Source: Alphaproteobacteria bacterium
GTDB taxonomy: Bacteria; Pseudomonadota; Alphaproteobacteria; Rhizobiales; Rhizobiaceae
DNA: 64,000 bases
Direction of reading: 5' to 3'
NCBI GenBank assembly: GCA_016861165.1
Contig: BOKV01000003.1
Span: 1 to 64,000, forward strand
Below are positions 40,184-49,254 of the stretch, in pieces; position 1 is the stretch's first letter, and every line of letters begins with the position of its first letter. The position numbers and the translations under genes were made by a program. The notes under the pieces are model-generated. The model worked only from the letters and a program-made list of their open reading frames with translations, had not been told where the DNA came from and did not search any database.

Positions 40184-40699
40184 ATGGACGCGATCAGAAG
40201 AGCGGGCGCTTGGCTCTATCGGCGCGCCGAGAACGTCCTGGCGCTGATGCTGGCGGCCATGTTCGTCGCCTTCCTGCTGCAGATCCTCTTTCGCTACGTT
40301 CTCAACCTGCCCATCGGCTGGACCAGCGAAGCGAGCTCGATCCTGTGGATCTGGCTGGTCCTGTTCGGCGCCTCTTTCGTACTGCGCGAGGATGAGGAGA
40401 TCCGCTTCGACCTCTTCCATGCCTCGGCCGGGCGCAGGGCGCGGCGGGTGCTGACGCTGGTCACCGCGGCCGTGCTCATCTGCCTCTATGGCGTGTCCCT
40501 CCCGGCCGTCGTCGACTACGTGACCTTCATGAAGGTCGAGCGTTCTTCCTACCTCAAGATACGCTTCGACTGGCTTTTTTCGATCTACGTTGTCTTCGTC
40601 GTCGTGACGATCATCCGCTACATCTGGCTCGGCTGGACGGCGCTGAAGCGCGCGGCCCCGGAGGAGACCGGCCTGCACGGGCCGGAGCCCGGCAAATGA
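40184..40699 (+). CDS. dctQ: TRAP transporter small permease (DctQ family)
   Basis: 171 residues with four membrane helices (ENVLALMLAAMFVAFLLQILFRYVL, EASSILWIWLVLFGASFVL, VLTLVTAAVLICLYGVSLP, LFSIYVVFVVVTIIRYIWLGW) and the DctQ-type RFDLFHASAG loop. Start ambiguous: 40184 (MDAIRRAGAW) sits directly behind GAGGGAGG; an in-frame ATG at 40163 lacks a site. Forms the membrane part of the importer with DctM, overlapping its start as ATGA. Confidence 0.88.
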   Translation: MDAIRRAGAWLYRRAENVLALMLAAMFVAFLLQILFRYVLNLPIGWTSEASSILWIWLVLFGASFVLREDEEIRFDLFHASAGRRARRVLTLVTAAVLICLYGVSLPAVVDYVTFMKVERSSYLKIRFDWLFSIYVVFVVVTIIRYIWLGWTALKRAAPEETGLHGPEPGK

Positions 40700-41997
40700 G
40701 CCTCGCAAGCCCTTTCCATCTGGCGCTCGCGACCATCACCGTGCTCGCGGTAGCGGGCCTGCCGATCGGCCACGCCATGATCGCCGGCTCGATACTCTAC
40801 CTCATGCTCGCCGGACTCGACATGGGCACCGCCGCCGAGCAGTTCCTGAACGGGATGTATGTCAACTACATCATCCTGGCCGTGCCGCTGTTCATCCTCG
40901 CCGCGGAGCTGATGAACATCGGGTCGATGACAGCTCGCCTGCTTGAGTTCTGCAACGCCGTGGTCGGCCGCTTCCGCGGCGGGCTCGCCTTCGTCAACAT
41001 CCTGCAGTCGATCATCTTCGCCGGCATGTCGGGTTCGGCCATCGCCGACGCTGCCGGAACCGGCAAGATGATGCAGTCGCTGATGACGGCCGACGGCAAG
41101 TACACGCCGAGCTTCGCGGCGGCGCTGACCGCGGCGACCGCCGTGATCGGACCGATCATTCCGCCATCGATCCCGATGGTGATCTATGCGCTCGTCTCCG
41201 ACGCCTCGATCGGGTTCCTGTTCCTTGGCGGCGTCGTTCCGGGGCTGATGATGGCCTTCTGCCAGATGGTGATCGTCATCGTCATGGCGCGCCGCCGCGA
41301 CTTCCCCGTCGGCGACCCCACGCCAATCCGTGCGCTGCCCGCGATCACCTGGCGCGCGACGCCCACGCTGATGATGCCGGCGGTGCTGCTCGGCGGCATC
41401 TATTCGGGCGCGACGACACCGACGGAGGCCGCCGCCATCGCCGCCGCCTATGCCCTCCTCGTCTCGATCGTGCTCTACCGTAGCGTCACGTTCGCCGCGT
41501 TCTACCGCTCGCTGCTGTTCAGCGCGCGAACCACCGCCTCGATCGGCATGCTGATCGCCGGCGCGCTGGTTTTCAACTACGTGGTGACGGTCGAGAACAT
41601 CCCCAATACGGTGCGTGTCCTGCTGACAGGCTGGGAACTTTCACCGGTCGGCTTCCTCGTTCTCGTCAATCTCCTGCTGCTGCTCTTCGGTTGCGTGCTC
41701 GAAGGCACCACGATCCTGCTCGTGATCGTGCCGGTGCTCATTCCGACCGCCGAGGCGTTGGGCATCGACCTCGTTCATTTCGGCGTGGTCGTCGTCGTGA
41801 ACATCATGATCGGCCTGATCACGCCGCCCTACGGCCTGCTGCTTTTCGTCATGACCCGCATTGCACAGGTTTCCCTGCGCGATCTCGTGCGCGACGTTGC
41901 GCCCTTCCTTGCGGCCAACCTGCTCGCGCTCGCCATCATGACCTTCCTTCCCGACACCGTGCTCTGGCTGCCGCGCCTGCTCGGCTACCAGGGCTGA
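40696..41997 (+). CDS. dctM: TRAP transporter large permease (DctM family)
   Basis: 433 residues, about twelve membrane helices. Typical DctM features: GHAMIAGSILYLMLAGLD, LAVPLFILAAELMNIGSMTARLLEFCNAVVGRFRGGLAFVNIL, GMSGSAIADAAGTGKMM, IGPIIPPSIPMVIYA (twice-repeated IPP-type motif), YSGATTPTEAAAIAAAYALL and GLITPPYGLLLFVMTRIA. Sodium-driven uptake of the DctP-bound organic acid. Overlaps dctQ by 4 nt. Confidence 0.95.
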   Translation: MSLASPFHLALATITVLAVAGLPIGHAMIAGSILYLMLAGLDMGTAAEQFLNGMYVNYIILAVPLFILAAELMNIGSMTARLLEFCNAVVGRFRGGLAFVNILQSIIFAGMSGSAIADAAGTGKMMQSLMTADGKYTPSFAAALTAATAVIGPIIPPSIPMVIYALVSDASIGFLFLGGVVPGLMMAFCQMVIVIVMARRRDFPVGDPTPIRALPAITWRATPTLMMPAVLLGGIYSGATTPTEAAAIAAAYALLVSIVLYRSVTFAAFYRSLLFSARTTASIGMLIAGALVFNYVVTVENIPNTVRVLLTGWELSPVGFLVLVNLLLLLFGCVLEGTTILLVIVPVLIPTAEALGIDLVHFGVVVVVNIMIGLITPPYGLLLFVMTRIAQVSLRDLVRDVAPFLAANLLALAIMTFLPDTVLWLPRLLGYQG

Positions 41998-42016
41998 CCG
42001 CACCACGGAGCACGCC

Positions 42017-42454
42017 TTGGCCGCAAAGCCGATCTTCATCCTCAACGGGCCGAATCTGAACCGGCTTGGCGGGCGCGAGCCGGACATCTACGGCACGATG
42101 ACGCTGGCCGACATCGAGGCGATGTGCCGCGCGGCAGCCGGCGCGCGGCCGGTGGTGTTCCGTCAGACCAATGCCGAGCACCAGCTTGTCGAATGGATTC
42201 ACGAGGCAATCGACGAGGGCGCGGGCATCCTCATCAATCCGGCCGGCCTCAGCTTCCGCTCGATTCCCGTGCTCGATGCCCTCAAGATGTTTCCCGGACC
42301 GATCGTCGAACTCCACATCTCGAACATCCACCGCCGCGAGGCGATCTATCGGAACTCGCTGGTGTCGACGATCGCCACCGCGGTGATTGCCGGTCTCGGC
42401 CCGCGCGGCTACGTCCATGGCGTCCGCGCGCTGATTGAGCTGGTCGAGCCATGA
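42017..42454 (+). CDS. Type II 3-dehydroquinate dehydratase-like protein with altered active-site loop
   Basis: 145 residues, TTG start preceded by ACGGAG. Opening ILNGPNLNRLGGREPDIYG keeps the catalytic Arg20/Tyr25 and FRQTNAEHQLVEWIHEA is standard, as are N74 and H100 (ELHISNIH). But the usual YxHTS loop is GLSFRS, so the conserved His is F80, and the Arg after the HISNIHxRE motif is Tyr111 (REAIYRNS). These residues bind the substrate ring and carboxylate in typical AroQ, so specificity may differ. In the cluster it would convert 3-dehydroquinate to 3-dehydroshikimate. Stop overlaps the next start (ATGA). Confidence 0.78.
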   Translation: MAAKPIFILNGPNLNRLGGREPDIYGTMTLADIEAMCRAAAGARPVVFRQTNAEHQLVEWIHEAIDEGAGILINPAGLSFRSIPVLDALKMFPGPIVELHISNIHRREAIYRNSLVSTIATAVIAGLGPRGYVHGVRALIELVEP

Positions 42455-44337
42455 AGACCTCGATCGCCACGGTCTCAATCAGCGGCGGGCTCCGCGAGAA
42501 GCTCGCGGCGATCGCCGCGGCCGGCTTTGACGGGGTCGAGATATTCGAGACGGACTTCCTCGCCTTCGACGGCTCGCCGGCCGAGGTCGGCCGCATGGTG
42601 CGCGACCACGGGCTGGAGATCACCCTGTTTCAGCCCTTCCGCGATTTCGAGGGCATGCCCGAACCGCAGCGCAGCCGCGCCTTCGACCGGGCGCGGCGCA
42701 AGTTCGACCTGATGAAGGAACTCGGCACCGACCTGATCCTGGTCTGCTCCAATGTTTCGCCGGCGGCGCTCGGCGGCATCGACCGGGCGGCGGCGGACCT
42801 GCGCGAACTGGGCGATCTGGCCGCCGATTGGGGAGTTCGCGTGGGCTACGAGGCGCTGGCCTGGGGGCGCCACATCCGCGACCACCGCGACGCCTGGGAA
42901 ATCGTGCGCCGCGCCGACCATGCCAATGTCGGACTGATCCTCGATTCCTTCCACACGCTGGCGCGGCGCATCGACGTCGACACGATCCGCGCCATTCCCG
43001 GCGACCGCATCTTCATCGTCCAGCTCGCCGACGCGCCGCTGATCGAGATGGACCTGCTCCACTGGTCGCGCCACTTGCGCAACATGCCGGGTCAGGGTGA
43101 CCTGCCGCTCGTCGCGTTCATGCGCGCGGTCGCCGCCACCGGCTACGACGGGCCGCTGTCGCTGGAGATATTCAACGACCAGTTTCGCGGCGGTTCACCG
43201 AAATCGATCGCCGTCGACGGGCGGCGTTCGCTGGTCAACCTGATGGACCGCGTGCGCCGCCTGGAGCCGGGGCTGGCCATTGCCGTGCCCGACATGCCCG
43301 ACCGCATCGAAGTGCGCGGCGTCGAGTTCATCGAGTTTGCCGCCGAGGCGCGCGAAGCCGGACAGCTCGGCACCGTGCTGGCCACGATGGGTTTCTCGCT
43401 CGCCGCACGCCATCGCAACCGCGACGTCGTGGTCTGGCGTCAGGGGCCGGCCAGCGGCATCAACATCGTCGTCAACACCAGCCGGCGGGGTCTTGCCCAC
43501 TCCTCCTATGTGGTGCACGGCACCAATGCCTGCGCCATCGGCCTGCGGGTCGCCGACGCGGGCGCGACCATCGCCCGCGCCCGCGCGCTTGGCGCGGAGC
43601 CCTTCGCCGAACAGCGCCTGGCCGGCGAACTGTCGATCCCGGCGATTCGCGGCGTCGGCGGCGGCGTCGTCTATTTCATCGACGATGCGCTGGCAAACGT
43701 CTGGGATGTCGAGTTCGAGCCGGCCGGACCGGCCGCCGGCGCCGGGCTGGCAGCCGTCGACCATCTCGCCCAGACCATGAACTACGCGGAAATGCTGACC
43801 TGGCTGCTGTTCTACACCTCCATCCTGCGGACATCGAAATCGCCAATGGTCGATGTCGTCGACCCGGCCGGACTGGTGCGCAGCCAGGTGGTCGAGAGCG
43901 ATAACGGCGCGCTGCGGCTGACGCTGAACGGCGCCGAGAACCGCAACACGCTGGCCGGCCACTTCATCGCCGAGAGCTTCGGCTCGAGCGTCCAGCACAT
44001 CGCATTCGCCGCGACCGATATCTTCGCCTCGGCCGCGCGCATGGACGCGCTCGGCTTCACGCCGCTGGAGATCAGTCCGAACTATTTCGCCGATCTGGAC
44101 GCCCGCTTCGACCTGGAGCCCGGCCTCGCCCGGCGCCTGCAGGCCGCCAACATCCTCTACGATCGCGACCAGAACGGCGAGTTCTTCCATTTCTACAGTC
44201 GCACGCTCGGCGAGGGCTTTTTCTTCGAAATCGTCGAGCGGCGTGGCGGCTATGCCGGCTATGGCGGCCCCAATGCGCCGTTCCGCATCGCCGCCCAGAA
44301 GCGGGCAATGCCGCCGGCCGGCATGCCGAGGGCATGA
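42451..44337 (+). CDS. quiC: 3-dehydroshikimate dehydratase (QuiC-type TIM-barrel / HPPD-like fusion)
   Basis: 628 residues, two domains. Residues 1 to about 280: sugar-isomerase-like TIM barrel with the metal ligands in VGYEALAWGRH (Glu), LILDSFHTLARR (Asp/His), QLADAPLIEMD and LSLEIFNDQFR (Glu). Residues about 290-620: 4-hydroxyphenylpyruvate-dioxygenase-like VOC half (VEFIEFAAEAREAGQLGTVLATMGF, VDHLAQTMNYAEMLTWLLFYTSIL, FLHFYSR-like YDRDQNGEFFHFYSRTL). This architecture is that of the dehydratase forming protocatechuate from 3-dehydroshikimate. Last gene of the cluster; ends 43 nt before the convergent rfbD. Confidence 0.9.
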   Translation: MKTSIATVSISGGLREKLAAIAAAGFDGVEIFETDFLAFDGSPAEVGRMVRDHGLEITLFQPFRDFEGMPEPQRSRAFDRARRKFDLMKELGTDLILVCSNVSPAALGGIDRAAADLRELGDLAADWGVRVGYEALAWGRHIRDHRDAWEIVRRADHANVGLILDSFHTLARRIDVDTIRAIPGDRIFIVQLADAPLIEMDLLHWSRHLRNMPGQGDLPLVAFMRAVAATGYDGPLSLEIFNDQFRGGSPKSIAVDGRRSLVNLMDRVRRLEPGLAIAVPDMPDRIEVRGVEFIEFAAEAREAGQLGTVLATMGFSLAARHRNRDVVVWRQGPASGINIVVNTSRRGLAHSSYVVHGTNACAIGLRVADAGATIARARALGAEPFAEQRLAGELSIPAIRGVGGGVVYFIDDALANVWDVEFEPAGPAAGAGLAAVDHLAQTMNYAEMLTWLLFYTSILRTSKSPMVDVVDPAGLVRSQVVESDNGALRLTLNGAENRNTLAGHFIAESFGSSVQHIAFAATDIFASAARMDALGFTPLEISPNYFADLDARFDLEPGLARRLQAANILYDRDQNGEFFHFYSRTLGEGFFFEIVERRGGYAGYGGPNAPFRIAAQKRAMPPAGMPRA

Positions 44338-44380
44338 TCGGGGCCGGCAGCGCCGATCGGCGACCCGGCAGGTCACGAGC

Positions 44381-45289
44381 TCATCGGCTGCCGCCCGGCT
44401 CGCCCCGGGGCCTCAGTAGCGCGGTGACGCAGTCGCCGACGCCGTCGCGCCAGTCGCGCAGACCGACACCGAAGACCTTCGCCGCCCGTTCGTTGTCGAG
44501 CACCGAGAAGCGCGGCCGGCGCGCCGGGCTCGGGTAGTCGGCGCTGGCGATCGCGGTCAGCCGCGGCACGCGGCCGATCACCGGTCCGGCGCGGCGGAAG
44601 ACCTCCTCGGCAAAGCCGTACCAGCTCGTGCTGCCGCCATTGGTCAGATGGACCACGCCCCAGTGTCCGGCCTCGACGCCGGCGGTGACCACGCGAGCGG
44701 CAATGGCAAGGACGGCGGCGGCCAGATCGGGCGCATAGGTCGGCGTGCCGGTCTGGTCGGCGACGACGCGCAGCTCGTCACGCTCTCTGGCGAGCCGCAG
44801 CATGGTGGTGACGAAGTTGGCGCCCCACGGGCTATGCAGCCAGGCGGTGCGGAGAATGACGTGGCGCCGGTTGGCGCCAGCCACCGTCGCCTCGCCGGCG
44901 AGCTTGGACCGGCCATAGGCGTTGACCGGAGCCGTCGCATCGCTTTCGCGCCACGGGCGGTTGCCCTCGCCGGAGAAGACATAGTCAGTCGAGACGTGGA
45001 TGACGGGCACCCCCGCGCCGGCCGCCGCCTCGGCCAGATGGCCGGCGCCGTCGCGGTTGACGGCGAGCGCGGCCGCGTATTCGGCCTCGGCCCGGTCCAC
45101 CGCCGTCCAGGCGGCGGCGTTGACGACCACGTCGGGGCGGTGTGCCGCCAGCGCCGCTGCGATGCTCGCCCGGTCGGTGATGTCGAGTTCAGGCCGGCCG
45201 AGCGTGACCACCCGCCAGTCAGGGTCGGCCGGGGCGGCGGCGAGCGCGCGGGCCAGCTGGCCGTTGCTGCCGGCGACAAGCAGGCGCAT
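44381..45289 (-). CDS. rfbD: dTDP-4-dehydrorhamnose reductase
   Basis: 302 residues. Rossmann start LLVAGSNGQLARALA, VVNAAAWTAVDRAE, catalytic Tyr/Lys in VNAYGRSKLAGE and STDYVFSG. Reduces dTDP-4-keto-L-rhamnose to dTDP-L-rhamnose with NADPH. ATG at 45289 overlaps the rfbB stop as TGATG. Final gene of the rfbACBD order on the minus strand. Confidence 0.95.
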   Translation of the reverse strand: MRLLVAGSNGQLARALAAAPADPDWRVVTLGRPELDITDRASIAAALAAHRPDVVVNAAAWTAVDRAEAEYAAALAVNRDGAGHLAEAAAGAGVPVIHVSTDYVFSGEGNRPWRESDATAPVNAYGRSKLAGEATVAGANRRHVILRTAWLHSPWGANFVTTMLRLARERDELRVVADQTGTPTYAPDLAAAVLAIAARVVTAGVEAGHWGVVHLTNGGSTSWYGFAEEVFRRAGPVIGRVPRLTAIASADYPSPARRPRFSVLDNERAAKVFGVGLRDWRDGVGDCVTALLRPRGEPGGSR

Positions 45290-46350
45290 CAGACCGCCCG
45301 GCCGAGCCGGTCGCCGCCATAGCCGGCCTCGCGGATCGGCCGCCACCAGGCCTCATTGGCCAGATACCAGGCGACGGTTTTCTCAAGGCCGCTGTCAAGC
45401 GTTTCGCGCGGCCGCCAGCCGAGTTCGGCGGCGATCTTGGTGGCGTCGATCGCGTAGCGCAGGTCGTGGCCGGGCCGGTCGGTAACGAAGGTGATGAGTT
45501 CGCGGTACTGCCGCCCGCCGCCGCGCGGCCGCAGCCGGTCGAGGATCGCGCAGATCGCCTCGACCAGGGCGAGGTTGGAGCGCTCGGCATCGGCGCCGAT
45601 ATTGTAGCTCTCGCCCACCCTGCCCCGCGTCGCCACCGCCACCAGGGCGCGGGCGTGATCCTCGACATGCAGCCAGTCGCGCACATTGTCGCCGCGGCCG
45701 TAGACCGGCAAGGGCTTCTCCTCGACGGCGTTGAGGATGATCAGCGGCACGAGCTTCTCGGGGAACTGGCAGGGCCCGTAATTGTTGGAGCAATTGGACA
45801 GCACCACCGGCAGGCCGAAGGTATGGTGCCAGGCCCGCGCCAGGTGGTCGGAAGCCGCCTTCGACGCCGAATAGGGCGAGGACGGCGCATAGGGCGTCGT
45901 CTCGCGGAAACGGCTGCCGTCGAGCGGCAGCGCGCCGAACACCTCGTCGGTGGAGACGTGGTGGAAGCGGAACCGCGACCGCTGCTCCGCTTCGCGCTCG
46001 CCGTGATAGGCGCGCGCCGCCTCCAGCAGCCGGTAGGTGCCGACGATGTTGGTTTCGATGAACGGCGCCGGCCCGTCGATCGAGCGGTCGACATGGCTCT
46101 CGGCGGCGAGATGGATGACCACGTCCGGCTGATGGGCGCGCAGGATGTCGAGCATCGCCTGGCGGTCGCAGATGTCCTGGCGGATGAAGCGAAAATTGGG
46201 CCGGCCGGCCAGCGGCGCGAGCGAGGCGAGATTGCCGGCATAGGTGAGCTTGTCGACGACGACGACCGGCTCGCCTATCTCGCCGGCGATGAGCCGACAC
46301 AGCGCCGAACCGATGAAGCCGGCCCCGCCGGTCACCAGGAATCGCGTCAT
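45289..46350 (-). CDS. rfbB: dTDP-glucose 4,6-dehydratase
   Basis: 353 residues. [20 protein letters not shown] nucleotide loop, [33 protein letters not shown] (catalytic Thr-Asp-Glu), [35 protein letters not shown] (catalytic Tyr-x3-Lys) and [18 protein letters not shown]. Short-chain dehydrogenase family. Converts dTDP-glucose to the 4-keto-6-deoxy sugar for L-rhamnose. Confidence 0.97.
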   Translation of the reverse strand: MTRFLVTGGAGFIGSALCRLIAGEIGEPVVVVDKLTYAGNLASLAPLAGRPNFRFIRQDICDRQAMLDILRAHQPDVVIHLAAESHVDRSIDGPAPFIETNIVGTYRLLEAARAYHGEREAEQRSRFRFHHVSTDEVFGALPLDGSRFRETTPYAPSSPYSASKAASDHLARAWHHTFGLPVVLSNCSNNYGPCQFPEKLVPLIILNAVEEKPLPVYGRGDNVRDWLHVEDHARALVAVATRGRVGESYNIGADAERSNLALVEAICAILDRLRPRGGGRQYRELITFVTDRPGHDLRYAIDATKIAAELGWRPRETLDSGLEKTVAWYLANEAWWRPIREAGYGGDRLGRAV

Positions 46351-46925
46351 GGGGCGGCCTCGCCATGGACGAAGCCGGTGTCGGTGTCGGCAAGCAGCGG
46401 CGCGGCGGCGTCGCGGTCCGACAGCAGCGGCCGGTCGGCCCCGAGCTGCCAGTCGACGCCGATGGCCGGGTCGTCGTAGCGGATGGCGGCGTCATGGGCG
46501 GGTGAATAGAACTGCGACACCTTGTAGAGGACGTGGGTCGCCGGCTCCAGCACCCGGAAGCCGTGGGCGAAGCCCCTCGGCACCAGCAACTGGTTCCACT
46601 TCGCCGCCGACAGCACCAGGCTCGCCCAGCGTCCGAAGGTCGGCGAGCCGCGCCGGATGTCGACGGCGACGTCGAGGACGGCGCCGGCGACGACGCGCAC
46701 CAGCTTGTCTTGGGCGAAGGGCGGGCGCTGGAAGTGGAGGCCGCGCAGCACGCCCGCCGCGGCCGAATAGGAATGGTTGTCCTGCACCCAGTCGATCGCG
46801 ACGCCATGGCGCAGAAACGCGTCGCGGGCATAGGTGACCGAGGAGAAGCCGCGGCTGTCGGCGCGCTTGTCCGGCTCGATGACGAGGAGGCCGTCCAGTT
46901 CCAGCTTGCGGAAGACGAAACCCAT
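46347..46925 (-). CDS. rfbC: dTDP-4-dehydrorhamnose 3,5-epimerase
   Basis: 192 residues. Cupin epimerase: [39 protein letters not shown] (catalytic His in RGLHFQ), [29 protein letters not shown] and [10 protein letters not shown]. Start overlaps rfbB by 4 nt; 15 nt downstream of rfbA. Confidence 0.95.
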   Translation of the reverse strand: MGFVFRKLELDGLLVIEPDKRADSRGFSSVTYARDAFLRHGVAIDWVQDNHSYSAAAGVLRGLHFQRPPFAQDKLVRVVAGAVLDVAVDIRRGSPTFGRWASLVLSAAKWNQLLVPRGFAHGFRVLEPATHVLYKVSQFYSPAHDAAIRYDDPAIGVDWQLGADRPLLSDRDAAAPLLADTDTGFVHGEAAP

Positions 46926-46940
46926 CCTTGCCGCCCTCCC

Positions 46941-47807
46941 CTAGCGCCCGACCAGCCGGCGCAGATAGTCGGCATAGTCGGTGCGCCCGTAGCGCTCGGC
47001 GACCGCCAGCACATCGGCCGCGCCGATATGGCCGAGGCCGAGCGCGATCTCCTCCGGGCAGGCGATCTTGATGCCCTGGCGGTGCTCCAGCGTGCGCACA
47101 TAGGAGGCGGCGTCATGCAGGCTGTCATGCGTGCCGGTATCGAGCCAGGCGAAGCCGCGGCCCAGCACCTCGACGGTCAGTTCGCCCATCTCGAGATAGG
47201 CCTGGTTGACGCTGGTGATCTCCAGTTCGCCGCGCGCCGAGGGCCGCACCGCGCGGGCGATGTCGACGACGCGCTCGTCGTAGAAATAGAGCCCGGTCAC
47301 CGCCAGGTCGGATTTCGGCCGCTGCGGCTTCTCCTCGATCGACAGCGCCCGGCCGGCCGCGTCGATCTCGACGATGCCGTAGCGGTTGGCCTCGGACACG
47401 CGGTAGCCGAAGATGGTGGCGCCGCGCCGGCGCGCCGATGCCCGGCGCATCGCCTCGTCGAGATGGGCGCCGTGGAAGATGTTGTCGCCGAGGATCAGGC
47501 AGGCCGGCGCGCCGGCCAAAAACTCCTCGCCGATCAGGAAGGCCTGGGCCAGGCCCTCGGGCCGCGGCTGCACCGCATAGGCGATGGCGATGCCGAACTG
47601 GCCGCCGTCGCCGAGCAGCCGGCGAAACAGCGGCGCCTCGTCGGGCGTCGTGATGACCAGGATGTCGCGCAGGCCGGCCAGCATCAGCGTCGACAGCGGA
47701 TAGTAGATCATCGGCTTGTCGTAGACGGGCAGCAGCTGCTTGGAGACAGCTATGGTGCTGGGGAAAAGCCGCGAACCGGTGCCGCCGGCCAGGATAATGC
47801 CCTTCAT
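46941..47807 (-). CDS. rfbA: Glucose-1-phosphate thymidylyltransferase
   Basis: 288 residues from [19 protein letters not shown]. Nucleotidyltransferase signature LAGGTGSRL-x-[31 protein letters not shown] and [19 protein letters not shown]. Makes dTDP-glucose, the first step of dTDP-L-rhamnose synthesis; rhamnose is presumably for O-antigen or exopolysaccharide. First gene of the unit; the upstream region carries 11-bp tandem repeats (47880-47923). Confidence 0.97.
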   Translation of the reverse strand: MKGIILAGGTGSRLFPSTIAVSKQLLPVYDKPMIYYPLSTLMLAGLRDILVITTPDEAPLFRRLLGDGGQFGIAIAYAVQPRPEGLAQAFLIGEEFLAGAPACLILGDNIFHGAHLDEAMRRASARRRGATIFGYRVSEANRYGIVEIDAAGRALSIEEKPQRPKSDLAVTGLYFYDERVVDIARAVRPSARGELEITSVNQAYLEMGELTVEVLGRGFAWLDTGTHDSLHDAASYVRTLEHRQGIKIACPEEIALGLGHIGAADVLAVAERYGRTDYADYLRRLVGR

Positions 47808-47879
47808 CTTGCGCCCGTTGCCGATTGTCGCGCCGACTGGCATATACGGGCGGCGGCCGGCGGGCAATGGCGCCCGGGC

Positions 47880-47923
47880 CGCTTGTTGGCCGCTTGTTGG
47901 CCGTTTGTTGGCCGCTCATTGGG
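47880..47923. repeat. Four 11-bp tandem repeats upstream of rfbA
   Basis: CGCTTGTTGGC, CGCTTGTTGGC, CGTTTGTTGGC, CGCTCATTGGG: 11 bp each, so one turn of the helix, starting 73 nt before the rfbA start and about 130 nt before tRNA-Asn. Could be a cooperative binding site or slippage-prone sequence. No matching protein known. Confidence 0.75.
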
Positions 47924-48013
47924 CGCGGCCCGGGCGCCGTCGGGTTGTTGCCGGCGGCCGCGGGGCCGGCCGGCCCATTCGTCGTGGCCAGCCAAAAAAC
48001 GTCGCATGGCGGC

Positions 48014-48043
48014 TTGGCAATGCGCGCGCCGCTTTGCTATATG
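48014..48043 (+). promoter_or_regulatory. Predicted promoter of tRNA-Asn
   Basis: TTGGCA (48014-48019), 17-nt spacer, CTATAT (48037-48042), tRNA beginning 11 nt further on. Same CTATATGCG core as the tRNA-Ser promoter. Confidence 0.65.
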
Positions 48044-48053
48044 CGACGCGCGT

Positions 48054-48128
48054 TCCTCGGTAGCTCAGCGGTAGAGCAACCGGCTGTTAACCGGTTGGTC
48101 GTAGGTTCGAATCCGGCCCGGGGAGCCA
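48054..48128 (+). tRNA. tRNA-Asn (GUU)
   Basis: 75 nt including encoded CCA. Acceptor TCCTCGG pairs with CCGGGGA, discriminator G. D-arm GCTCAGCGGTAGAGC, anticodon loop with GTT at 48086-48088, T-arm with GTTCGAATC. The following 40 nt are unusually AT-rich. The antisense open frame is the common spurious one. Confidence 0.97.
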
Positions 48129-48367
48129 AATTTTTCAAATACTTAGCTAGAAATCTTCGAGCCGAAATTTGGTCCCGCAAGGCTTCGTCAACCTGCGCGC
48201 CGTGAAGGACTTCGAGGACCGCTGGGACTTGGTGCTGCGTTGAGCGCGCTTCGTCGACCGCACCGTCAACCCGCCTGCCGGTTCCCGCCAAGTGGTCCGG
48301 CCTTCTTGCCGAAGACGGCGACGTGTCGCGGACAGCCGCACGCCACCACCCTTGCCGCGCCCGCCGG

Positions 48368-49252
48368 TCAGGCGGCGGCCGGCAGGCTGTCGAGAAAGGC
48401 CTGCGCCGCCCGCGACAGGCGCTTGCCGCGGTGCCAGGCGATCGACCAGGTCCGGCGCAGCGGAAAGCCGGCGACGTCGAGGGCGACCAGATAGCCGTGA
48501 TCGATTTCGAGCTGCACCGTTCCCTGTGACAGGACCGACAGCCCGAGCCCGGCCATCACCGCCTGCTTGACCGCCTCGTTGGCGCCCAGTTCGAGCCGCA
48601 CGCGCGGGGCAAGGCCCGCCGCGGCGAAGGCCTGTTCGGCGGCGCGCCGGGTGCCCGAACCCGGTTCGCGCATGACGAAGGGCTCGGCGGCGAGCGTGGC
48701 GAGGTCGATCTTGCGCACGGCGGCCAGCGGATGGTCGGGCGGGGCGATGACGATCAGCGGGTTTTCGGCGAGCGGCCGGCTGTGCGCGGCCAGCCCGTCG
48801 GGCAGCGCGCCCAGCACATAGAGATCGTCAAGATTGGCCGAGAACCGCTCCAGCAGCTCGCGGCGGTTGCCGACCGTCAGGCGGATGTCGAGGCCCGGAT
48901 GGGCCGCGCTGAACGGTCCGAGCAGGCGCGGCAACATGTACTTGGCCGTCGAGACCACGGCCAGATGCAGCCGCCCGCCGCCCAGCCCCTTCAGTTCGGC
49001 CATCTCGGCATCGAGACGCTCGACCGCCGCCAGTACCGACGCCGCCCCGCGCGCCGCCCGCTCGCCGGCCTCGGTCAGGTGGAGCCGCCGGCCGAGCCGC
49101 TCGATCAGCGCCTGGCCGAGCTGGGCCTCAAGCTGGCGCACCTGGCCGAACACCGCCGGCTGGGTGAGGTGCAGCCGCCCGGCCGCCGCCGTGTAGCTGA
49201 GCGTCTCGGCGACGGTGCGGAAGATCTGGAGCTGGCGCAGCGTGTAGCGCAT
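48368..49252 (-). CDS. cbbR: LysR-type regulator CbbR of the RuBisCO operon
   Basis: 294 residues. HTH LRQLQIFRTVAETLSYTAAAGRLHLTQPAVFGQVRQLEAQLGQALIER, then RLHLAVVSTAKYMLPRLLGPF and effector-pocket sequence GNRRELLERFSAN / VMREPGSGTRRAAEQAF. Divergent from cbbL with 104 nt between, as usual for CbbR. Its own start is 2 nt from a nested LysR palindrome (49255-49286), which suggests autorepression. A second CbbR-like protein lies at 51236; which one controls cbbL cannot be told from sequence. Confidence 0.92.
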   Translation of the reverse strand: MRYTLRQLQIFRTVAETLSYTAAAGRLHLTQPAVFGQVRQLEAQLGQALIERLGRRLHLTEAGERAARGAASVLAAVERLDAEMAELKGLGGGRLHLAVVSTAKYMLPRLLGPFSAAHPGLDIRLTVGNRRELLERFSANLDDLYVLGALPDGLAAHSRPLAENPLIVIAPPDHPLAAVRKIDLATLAAEPFVMREPGSGTRRAAEQAFAAAGLAPRVRLELGANEAVKQAVMAGLGLSVLSQGTVQLEIDHGYLVALDVAGFPLRRTWSIAWHRGKRLSRAAQAFLDSLPAAA

Positions 49253-49254
49253 CT

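Noticed and set aside
48037-48291. Open frame antisense to tRNA-Asn encoding an APRAGFEPTTNRLTAGC-like peptide
   Set aside because: Same artefact: reverse-strand reading of a tRNA.
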